Positions 58,000 to 64,000 of a DNA stretch of 64,000 nt are shown here, piece after piece. Source of the DNA: an uncultured Bacilli bacterium (GTDB taxonomy: Bacteria > Bacillota_I > Bacilli_A > RF39 > UBA660); assembly GCA_934085565.1 (NCBI GenBank), contig CAKOHG010000001.1, positions 1-64,000 on the forward strand. Direction: 5' to 3'. A model generated the notes under the pieces. That model was not told the DNA's origin. It ran no database searches and saw only the letters and a list, made by a program, of their open reading frames with translations. Position 1 is the stretch's first letter, and each line of letters opens with the position of its first letter. Made by a program: the position numbers and the translations under genes.

Positions 58000-59220
58000 A
58001 TGAAAAAAAAGTATATAATCTCTCTGATTATGATTTTTATCATCTTCCTTGCTTGTTTATTTGTTTTTTCTGAATATCGTAAATATAAATTGAATCAAAC
58101 TTATGGAGAAGCTCTTACTTTAGTTACAGAAGAGCTTTCTATAAATTATATAAATGGTAATAAAATAAAAGTAAATAATGAAACTGGAAAAATAGAATTT
58201 TCAGTGACAAATCATTCTAGTGATACTAAGTATTATTATGTAAAATTAACTAATGTTTTAAATGCCGATGAAGCCAGTTATACTTTGAAATCTAATAATC
58301 AAGTATTTGAAAGTTTTTCTTCTTCATTTTCTAAAACATTATTAGGAAGTCGCATTGAAATCAAACCGCAAGAAACACATCGATATACTATGGATATTTC
58401 AAATCCATTAAAAAATGCTTTAACATTTGAAATTGAAACAGATATTGAAGAAATTGATAATAGTTTTGCCAGTGTTATTTTACAAAATAATACCATTTTA
58501 GAAAGTCAAGAAGAAAATGGGTTAATAAGAAAAGCAGAACAAGATGGGGATGTTTATTATTTTCGCGGTAACGTTGAAAATAATTATGTAATGTTTGCCA
58601 ATCAAATGTGGCGCATTGTCAAAATAAATGAAGATAAAACAGTTAAATTAGTTTTAAATAGTATTACCGAAGCAATGATACCTTTTAATGTAACAAGTGC
58701 TCTTGGTAATAATGATTTTGCAACGAGTAATTTAAATGCTGAATTAGAAAAATTTTATAATACTCTTTTAATGGATAATGATAGTTATATTGCTAGCACG
58801 AGATATTGTTATGATAACAGTGTTAACTTAGATGAAAATGGTAAAATAGAATATCTTTCTAATAGTCGTTTATTTCAAGAAGGAAATCCAACCAATGCTT
58901 GTAATGGTACCTCTTTATCTAAAAAAATCGCTACTTTAACCGCGGATGAAGTTATGTTTGCAGGAGCTACTACAAGTGAAAATAAAGATTATTATTTATA
59001 TCTTCCTAACTTACAAAGTTCTTGGTGGACTATGACACCTAATAAAAAAGAAAATGGTAAAACAAGCTACATTGCGGTAATGTCAAATGGTTCTTTAATA
59101 AAAGATATTCAAGAAGATACCAATTTGTTTTTTAGACCTGTTATAACCCTTGTTAAAAAGACAAATGTTTTGGGGGATGGTAGTAAAGAAAATCCGTATC
59201 ATTTAAGCATTACCAATTAA
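58000..59220 (+). CDS. Membrane-anchored surface protein, WRIVKIN family, paralogue 3
   Basis: 406 residues. Signal-anchor helix at about 4-24 (KYIISLIMIFIIFLACLFVFS), a distinct N-half (about 30-170, beta-rich), then the shared module: YYFRGNVENNYVMFANQMWRIVKINEDKTVKLVLNSITEAMIPFNVT, SSWWTMTPNKKENG and FFRPVITLVKKTNVLGDGSKENPYHLSITN. It is more distant from the 52.5/53.9 kb pair but keeps the same C-terminal order. Start ATG 58000 has GAAGGG 9 nt upstream; the TTG and ATG before it are too near the SD. Probably surface displayed. Confidence 0.7.
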   Translation: MKKKYIISLIMIFIIFLACLFVFSEYRKYKLNQTYGEALTLVTEELSINYINGNKIKVNNETGKIEFSVTNHSSDTKYYYVKLTNVLNADEASYTLKSNNQVFESFSSSFSKTLLGSRIEIKPQETHRYTMDISNPLKNALTFEIETDIEEIDNSFASVILQNNTILESQEENGLIRKAEQDGDVYYFRGNVENNYVMFANQMWRIVKINEDKTVKLVLNSITEAMIPFNVTSALGNNDFATSNLNAELEKFYNTLLMDNDSYIASTRYCYDNSVNLDENGKIEYLSNSRLFQEGNPTNACNGTSLSKKIATLTADEVMFAGATTSENKDYYLYLPNLQSSWWTMTPNKKENGKTSYIAVMSNGSLIKDIQEDTNLFFRPVITLVKKTNVLGDGSKENPYHLSITN

Positions 59221-59249
59221 AATATTGTCAAAAAAATGTCTAAAACATA

Positions 59250-59281
59250 AAAAATAGTCAAATAAGATGGCTATTTTTTTT
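59250..59281 (+). terminator. Terminator after the third surface gene
   Basis: AAAAATAG (59250-59257) with CTATTTTT (59271-59278), T run to 59281. Confidence 0.7.
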
Positions 59282-59313
59282 AGATTTTGCTATATTAGTA
59301 ATAGGTGAGAAGT

Positions 59314-59892
59314 ATGATAAATGTTTTTAAAGATATCGTTCAAATATTAAGTAGTCTTTCAATCGTTGATTACGTTCTTTATTTTGCTGTAATCGCGTTA
59401 ATTATATTAATTGTTTCTTTAATTTATGTTATTGAAACGGAAAAAGAAGAAAATGTCGAAGAAATAAAAGAAGAAAAGAATAATAAGGAGTTAGCTATGA
59501 ATATCGAAAAAGAGGAGGATATTGATTTACAAAGTATTATCAATGCTATTGACGAAAGCCCAAAACCTACTATTGATTTAACCGCCTACGAAGAAGAACA
59601 AGAAAACAATGCTATCATAAGTTATGATGAGCTTGTAAATGGTGTAAAACAAAAAGAAATTTATTATACAAAGGAAGAAATGGTGGATGATGTTATTCCT
59701 GTTAAAAAAATTACTTTAGATACCCCAAAAGAACCAGTTCTTAACATTCGTAATTTTGAAATTACCCCTGGAGAACCTAAAATACCATATTCTTCAGAAG
59801 AAAAAAGTGGTGTAGAAGAAAAAATATTTGCTTATGAAAAAGAAGAAGCTTTCTTAAAAGCTTTAAAGCAACTTAATGAATTATTAAACTAA
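59314..59892 (+). CDS. Membrane-anchored acidic protein, unknown
   Basis: 192 residues. One transmembrane helix at about 15-37 (VDYVLYFAVIALIILIVSLIYV), then a very acidic cytoplasmic or external tail (KEENVEEIKEEKNNKELAMNIEKEEDIDLQSIINAID...) with short predicted helices. No family recognised. ATG 59314 has AGGTGAG upstream; an in-frame GTG at 59305 lies inside that SD. An extended -10 TGCTATATT lies about 20 bases before. Position near ezrA might suggest a division-site or envelope role, which is inference. Confidence 0.55.
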   Translation: MINVFKDIVQILSSLSIVDYVLYFAVIALIILIVSLIYVIETEKEENVEEIKEEKNNKELAMNIEKEEDIDLQSIINAIDESPKPTIDLTAYEEEQENNAIISYDELVNGVKQKEIYYTKEEMVDDVIPVKKITLDTPKEPVLNIRNFEITPGEPKIPYSSEEKSGVEEKIFAYEKEEAFLKALKQLNELLN

Positions 59893-59918
59893 GATAGTCT
59901 TATGGATTATCTTTTTTC
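59891..59918 (+). terminator. Terminator after the 59314 gene
   Basis: AAGATA (59891-59896) with TATCTT (59908-59913), T run; it overlaps the gene's stop codon. Confidence 0.6.
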
Positions 59919-59947
59919 TTGACGAGTTTTTTGTTCTATTATAAAAT
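59919..59947 (+). promoter_or_regulatory. Promoter of the 59973 regulator
   Basis: -35 TTGACG (59919-59924), 17-nt spacer, -10 TAAAAT (59942-59947). It rules out a start at 59919. Confidence 0.75.
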
Positions 59948-59972
59948 TTTGAAAAGAGAAGTAGGTGGAAAA

Positions 59973-60665
59973 ATGGATCCAGAAAAAGTGTCTCGTTTTA
60001 TAAAAGAATTACGTAAAAAAGAGGGCTTAACCCAAAAAGATTTAGCCTCTAAATATAATGTTACCTATCAAGCTGTTAGTAAATGGGAAACGGCTAAAAA
60101 TATTCCGGATATTGCTATTTTGAAACAAATGTGTGAAGACTATAACTTGAATTTAGATGAATTATTAGAAGGAGAAAGAAAGAAAAAGAAATCTAAAAAA
60201 ATTCTTTTAATAAGTCTTATTTCTTTAATTTTACTATTAAGTGGCATTGCTATTTATTACGCAACTAGTCCTAATGAATTTGAATTCAAAACCTTAAATG
60301 CTTCTTGTAAAGATTTTACTCTTTCGGGAAGTATTGCCTATAACAAAAGTAAAACCGCTATTTACATATCAAATATTGATTACTGCGGGGAAAATCCAGA
60401 TGAAAAATATACGAATATTTCTTGCAAATTATATGAAATCGTAGATGACACTAAAACAGAAATTAAAAGTGCTACTTATGAAGGAGAAGCTATTACTCTT
60501 TCTGAGTATTTAAAAACTGTAGAATTTAATATTGACCATTATTCTCATTCTTGCAAGATGTATTTAGAAAATGCTTTACAAGTAGAAATCGAAGCCAAAA
60601 AAGAAAATAAAGAATCTGTTAACTATCAAATACCCTTAACTTTAAAAGATAACTGCAGTCTATAA
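59973..60665 (+). CDS. Membrane-bound XRE family regulator
   Basis: 230 residues. XRE HTH at the N-terminus (EKVSRFIKELRKKEGLTQKDLASKYNVTYQAVSKWETAKNIPDIAILKQMCEDYNLNLDELL, about 4-62), a basic linker (KKKKSK), a transmembrane helix (about 73-95, ILLISLISLILLLSGIAIYYA) and an outer domain of about 135 residues with paired Cys (CKDFTLSG, DYCGENP, NISCKLYE, SHSCKMYLE, NCSL). It could sense an external or envelope signal and act on DNA. ATG 59973 has AGGTGG upstream. Its targets are not visible. Confidence 0.8.
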   Translation: MDPEKVSRFIKELRKKEGLTQKDLASKYNVTYQAVSKWETAKNIPDIAILKQMCEDYNLNLDELLEGERKKKKSKKILLISLISLILLLSGIAIYYATSPNEFEFKTLNASCKDFTLSGSIAYNKSKTAIYISNIDYCGENPDEKYTNISCKLYEIVDDTKTEIKSATYEGEAITLSEYLKTVEFNIDHYSHSCKMYLENALQVEIEAKKENKESVNYQIPLTLKDNCSL

Positions 60666-60690
60666 TTTGACAATCTCTGCAATTTAGGGA

Positions 60691-60718
60691 TTTAAACTCC
60701 TATAAAATATGGTACAAT
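60691..60718 (+). promoter_or_regulatory. Promoter of ezrA
   Basis: -35 TTTAAA (60691-60696), 16-nt spacer, extended -10 TGGTACAAT (-10 at 60713-60718). Confidence 0.55.
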
Positions 60719-60743
60719 AATAGCATAGAAGGTAGGGAGTAAA

Positions 60744-62459
60744 ATGAGCAAGGATTTGTTTATAATTTTAGGGATTGCGTGTTACTTTCTAACAATCATA
60801 ACCATAACCGGCGTTTTATTTGTTTTATCTAATCGAGAAAAGAAAAAATATCGAAAACAATTAGATGAGTTAGAACGAGATAAAAACTTAATCGTCTCAG
60901 CTAGTTTAATGGCTGAATTTAAAAAAGTCGAACCTTTAATTTTAGGAAGTGATTTAGAAGGCAATCTTGCTAAATGGCAAAAACGTTTTGATACTATCAA
61001 AAATGAAGATATGGACCGCCTTACCGATTTATTATTAGAAGCTGAAAATAGCTTTAATAAAAAAGATTATAAGACCTTAAAAGAACAACTTGCCAGTATT
61101 GAACTGGATATCTACTTTGTCAAAACAAAAGCTATTTTTTTACTGAATGAAATCAAAGAAATAACTTTAAGCGAAGAGAAAAATAGAGAAACCATTACCA
61201 AATTAAAAGCTAAATATCGCGCTATCTTAGCTAAATATAATGAGCATAAAAATGAATATACTTTAGTGAGTAGTCCTTTAGAACTTCAATTTGAAAATGT
61301 CGATAAATTATTTGGGGCTTTTGAAACGGCAATGGATAAAAAGTCTTATCAAGAAGTTAGTAAAATCGTAAAAGCCATTGATGACTTAACTGGCAACTTA
61401 AAATTAGTCATTGAAGAAGCCCCTACAATCATTTCAATGGGTAAAAATGTAATACCTAAGAAGATTAGTGATATTAGTAATATGGCTAAAAACTTAACCA
61501 AAGATGGTTATAACTTAGATTACTTAAACATTCCTTACAATATTACCGAATCTAGTAAGAAAATCACAGATATTTTTCAAAGACTTAATGTTTTAAATAT
61601 TGAAGATAGTATTTTTGAATTAAAAACAATGAGTGATTATTTTGATTCCATTTATAATGAATTTGATAAACAAAAAATATCTCGTAAAATTTATAATGAA
61701 TTTTTAAGAACTATTTTATTAAAAATTACCAAATTAGAAAAAATAAATCATACTTTGGAAGGCAAATTAGATGAAATAAAATACAGTTACGATTTAGAAG
61801 AAGAGGATGTTTCTATTGTTTATAAAATAACTGAAGAATTAAAAGAAGAACATGAAAAATATGATGAAGTGATTGAAGCCGGACGGAGTAAAACCGTTTC
61901 TTATTCTCATTTAGCTAAAGAAATGGAAGTTTTAAATTTAAAAGTATCTAAAACAGAAGAAAAATTAGAATTAGCCTTAAGAACTTTTGGCAGTTTAAAA
62001 GAAGATGAATTAAGAGCTAAAGATCAATTAGAAGAAATGAAAGAAATATTAAATCAAGCTAAAAAAGAAATTCGTTCTTATAAGTTACCTATTATTCCTG
62101 ATAATTACTTTGTTGAATTAGGTGAAGCGACCGAAGCCATATATAATATGGTTCAAGAACTTGAAAAAACACCGATATCCATTAAAGTATTAAATACAAG
62201 AGTAGATACCGCAAGAGACTTAGTTTTAAAAGTTTTTAATACGACTAAAGAAACGGTGAAAACAGCTAAAATGGCTGAAACCGCTATTGTTTATGGCAAT
62301 CGTTATCGTCCTATAAATGATGAAGTGGAAATAGGACTTATCAAAGCGGAAAAACTATTTTATAAAGGTGATTTTAAACATTCTTTAGAAAATGCTATTA
62401 ATGCTATAAACTTGATTGAACCAGGCATTTATAAAAAATTAATGGAAGAATATCGTTAG
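60744..62459 (+). CDS. ezrA: Septation ring formation regulator EzrA
   Basis: 571 residues, the expected length. One N-terminal transmembrane helix (about 5-27, LFIILGIACYFLTIITITGVLFVL) and then a long, almost wholly helical, coiled-coil cytoplasmic body made of repeated spectrin-like segments (FDTIKNEDMDRLTDLLLEAENSF, EVSKIVKAIDDLTGNLKLVIEEAPTII...). EzrA inhibits FtsZ assembly at the poles and joins the divisome in Firmicutes. Own promoter, SD AGGGAG. A terminator follows. A cysteine desulfurase gene follows one gene later (ezrA-nifS neighbourhood seen in Bacillus). Confidence 0.92.
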   Translation: MSKDLFIILGIACYFLTIITITGVLFVLSNREKKKYRKQLDELERDKNLIVSASLMAEFKKVEPLILGSDLEGNLAKWQKRFDTIKNEDMDRLTDLLLEAENSFNKKDYKTLKEQLASIELDIYFVKTKAIFLLNEIKEITLSEEKNRETITKLKAKYRAILAKYNEHKNEYTLVSSPLELQFENVDKLFGAFETAMDKKSYQEVSKIVKAIDDLTGNLKLVIEEAPTIISMGKNVIPKKISDISNMAKNLTKDGYNLDYLNIPYNITESSKKITDIFQRLNVLNIEDSIFELKTMSDYFDSIYNEFDKQKISRKIYNEFLRTILLKITKLEKINHTLEGKLDEIKYSYDLEEEDVSIVYKITEELKEEHEKYDEVIEAGRSKTVSYSHLAKEMEVLNLKVSKTEEKLELALRTFGSLKEDELRAKDQLEEMKEILNQAKKEIRSYKLPIIPDNYFVELGEATEAIYNMVQELEKTPISIKVLNTRVDTARDLVLKVFNTTKETVKTAKMAETAIVYGNRYRPINDEVEIGLIKAEKLFYKGDFKHSLENAINAINLIEPGIYKKLMEEYR

Positions 62460-62503
62460 AAAGAGTTAAGTCATAAAAATTCTTGAACTTAACGCTTTTT
62501 TTC
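62460..62503 (+). terminator. Terminator of ezrA
   Basis: AAAG+GTTAAGT (62460-62471) with ACTTAAC+CTTT (62487-62498), one A-G mismatch, T run. Its right half overlaps the next promoter. Confidence 0.7.
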
Positions 62504-62511
62504 TCTATAAT
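62483..62511 (+). promoter_or_regulatory. Promoter of the 5'-nucleotidase/nifS pair
   Basis: -35 TTGAAC (62483-62488), 17-nt spacer, consensus -10 TATAAT (62506-62511). It overlaps the ezrA terminator. Confidence 0.75.
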
Positions 62512-62532
62512 GGTAATAGTTAAGGAGTAAAT

Positions 62533-63108
62533 ATGAAAAAAATAATGATTGATTTAGACGAAACAATCTGTTCCCCAAGTTATTTAAAAGAAGTGAATAA
62601 ATATTTAAATACTAATTATAAATACGAAGATATAAAAACTTATTTTGTTGAAGATATTATTGAAGAAGACAAAAAACAAGATTTTTTAGATTATTTTTAC
62701 CAAAATGTTAATGTTTATGATGACGCGATGATATTACCAGATGCCATTGGTGTTATTGAAAAGTTAAGTCATTTTTATGAAATTTATATTGTGTCTGCTT
62801 TCGTAGATAAAAGAAGAATTAAAGAAAGTAGCATTATGGCAAAATATAAATATGAATGGATTTTAAAAAATATGCCCTTTATTGACCCTAAAAAAATCGT
62901 GTTAACGGGTAGTAAAGATATTATTATGTGTGATATTAAAATTGATGATAAAGTAGGTAACTTAAAAGGATATGGCGAAACCAAATTGTTAATGGATCAG
63001 CTTCATAATCAAAAATATTCTTTTGAAGAACTTACTAATATGAATATAAAAAGAGTTTATGATTGGCAACAAGTAGAAGCTATATTGTTAGGGAGTGAAG
63101 TAAAATGA
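62533..63108 (+). CDS. HAD-type 5'(3')-deoxyribonucleotidase-like protein
   Basis: 191 residues. Motif I MIDLDETICSPSYL (residues 5-18), motif II around IVSAFVDKRRI, motif III Lys region KKIVLTGSKDIIMCDIKIDDKVGNLKGYGETKLL with the last Asp residues. Length and layout match the NT5C/YorS-like group, which dephosphorylates deoxynucleotides. The substrate is not certain. SD AAGGAGT. The stop overlaps the start of the next gene (ATGA). Confidence 0.75.
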   Translation: MKKIMIDLDETICSPSYLKEVNKYLNTNYKYEDIKTYFVEDIIEEDKKQDFLDYFYQNVNVYDDAMILPDAIGVIEKLSHFYEIYIVSAFVDKRRIKESSIMAKYKYEWILKNMPFIDPKKIVLTGSKDIIMCDIKIDDKVGNLKGYGETKLLMDQLHNQKYSFEELTNMNIKRVYDWQQVEAILLGSEVK

Positions 63109-64000
63109 TATATCTAGATTACAGTGCAACCACACCAGTAAGTTATGATGTTTTAGAGTCTTATATAAGAGCGACAAGAGATTTTTCTGGAAATCCTAAT
63201 AGCTTACATAATTTAGGACTAAAATCAAAGGCACTCATGAATAGTGCGATTAAACAAATTAGTGATATTTTTAACGTTTTAGAAAGTGAAATTACTTTTA
63301 CAAGTGGTGCTACCATGAGTAATAATTTAGCTTTAATTGGAACGGCTTTAGCTAATATAAAAAAAGGGAATCACATTATTGTTTCAAGATTAGAACATCC
63401 ATCTATTTATAAAATTTGTAAATATTTAGAAAGTATTGGTTTTGAAGTTAGTGTTGTAGATAATAACGAAGAAGGTCTTATTGATTTTGAAGATTTAAAA
63501 AGACTTGTAAGAGATGACACGATTTTAGTAAGTATTTGCGCTGTAAATAGTGAAACCGGTGTAAGACAACCTTTAAAAATGCTTCGCCAAATTATTAAAA
63601 AAGAAAATATCAATACTATTTTTCATAGTGATATGACACAAGCCTTAGGTAAAGTACCTGTTAATTTTCATGATGTTGATTTAGCGAGTATCACCGCTCA
63701 TAAGATTTTTGGACCTAAAGGAATTGGTTTACTTTATAAAAAAGCTTCTATTAATTTAACGCCAATTTTATACGGCAGTGGGCATGTCAATATGTTAAAT
63801 CCAGGAACACCACCCGTACCTCTTATTGTTTCTTTTGCTAAAGCCATTCGTCTTGCTACGACAGATTTAGATAAAAGAGAAAATTTTGTTAAGAGATTAA
63901 ATGAACGTGTTGTTACCGAACTTAGTAAATATGATGGAGTGTTAATTAATCAAACGAAAATATCTATTCCTCATATTTTAAATATATCTTTTAAAAATAT
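63105..64000 (+). CDS. Cysteine desulfurase (NifS/IscS type), partial, runs off the window
   Basis: The first 298 codons are in the window. MIYLDYSATTPVSYDVLESY, SGNPNSLHNLGLKSKAL, FTSGATMSNNLALIGTA, HIIVSRLEHPSIYKIC, VNSETGVRQPL, HSDMTQALGKVP, and the PLP Lys in SITAHKIFGPKGIGLLYKK are the class V aminotransferase motifs. The catalytic Cys region lies downstream. ATG 63105 overlaps the previous TGA, and GGGAGTG lies just upstream. It supplies sulfur for Fe-S clusters or tRNA thiolation. Confidence 0.93.
   Translation, partial: MIYLDYSATTPVSYDVLESYIRATRDFSGNPNSLHNLGLKSKALMNSAIKQISDIFNVLESEITFTSGATMSNNLALIGTALANIKKGNHIIVSRLEHPSIYKICKYLESIGFEVSVVDNNEEGLIDFEDLKRLVRDDTILVSICAVNSETGVRQPLKMLRQIIKKENINTIFHSDMTQALGKVPVNFHDVDLASITAHKIFGPKGIGLLYKKASINLTPILYGSGHVNMLNPGTPPVPLIVSFAKAIRLATTDLDKRENFVKRLNERVVTELSKYDGVLINQTKISIPHILNISFKN

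Noticed and set aside
1..64000. CRISPR array, rRNA or tRNA genes
   Set aside because: No regularly spaced direct repeats, no rRNA motifs and no tRNA-like cloverleaf with a conserved T-loop were noticed on reading.
1..64000. Mycoplasma genetic code (TGA as Trp)
   Set aside because: TGA ends several genes at the expected length (for example yqzL, the YgjP-like gene and the dGTPase-like gene), and Trp is written TGG throughout.

Overview
The window is a dense, AT-rich bacterial chromosome segment from a low-GC Firmicutes/Bacilli lineage. The gene order (rimM-trmD, infC-rpmI-rplT, rpsO-pnp, parE-parC, yqfC-yqfD, ybeY-era-yqzL-recO, ezrA) is Gram-positive. The compact layout, very short intergenic gaps, PD-(D/E)XK 'transposase' fragments and WRIIRIN-type surface proteins suggest an uncultured, gut-associated, reduced-genome Bacillus-class bacterium (RF39/Erysipelotrichales-like). 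That placement is an inference. TGA is used as a stop (for example at yqzL, the GTG/ATG overlaps and the dGTPase-like gene), so this is not a Mycoplasma-code organism. Promoters are mostly recognisable sigma-A type with a 17-nt spacer, many with an extended -10 TGn.

Layout. 1-660: C-terminal pieces of a PD-(D/E)XK nuclease family transposase, tandemly duplicated. 0.8-5.6 kb: envelope genes (DUF308-like, cardiolipin synthase, prepilin-like surface protein, DUF2207). 5.6-9.1 kb: YgjP-like peptidase, SpoU methyltransferase, rimM, trmD, HAD phosphatase. 9.2-16.9 kb: priA, fmt, rlmN, an atypical RelA/SpoT homologue behind a possible attenuator, truB. 17-25 kb: eno, infC-rpmI-rplT with an L20-type leader, a two-HTH regulator, a surface C39-like peptidase, rpsO, pnp. 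25-34.8 kb: DUF368 transporter, CmpB-like protein, glycosyltransferase, two very small genes, ackA, DHH phosphoesterase, parE-parC. 34.8-38.9 kb: ylbD/ylbE-like and ymxH-like genes, trxB, a metallopeptidase, another transposase remnant. 39-47 kb: lspA, rluD-type synthase, rhomboid, dGTPase-like HD protein, an M16 peptidase pair, HIT. 47.3-52.2 kb: yqfC-yqfD, VanZ-like, ybeY, era, yqzL, recO.

52.1-60.7 kb is the accessory region. It holds an XRE regulator with a palindromic operator, two tandem surface-protein paralogues (nearly identical N-halves, divergent C-halves), a complete tyrosine recombinase, and a 142-bp segment flanked by 20-bp inverted repeats. That segment carries a strong promoter which at present points away from the next gene. 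The next gene encodes a sigma-like/HTH segment fused to a metallophosphoesterase, and after it comes a third surface-family gene whose promoter overlaps a near copy of the XRE operator. I read this as a candidate phase-variable (invertible-promoter) system controlling a surface-protein module; this is the most interesting part of the window. The window ends with ezrA, a 5'-nucleotidase-like HAD gene and the start of a cysteine desulfurase gene.

Several sporulation-family genes (ylbD, ylbE, ymxH, yqfC, yqfD) are present and look intact. This suggests an ancestral or retained endospore programme in a compact genome. I saw no rRNA, tRNA or CRISPR array.
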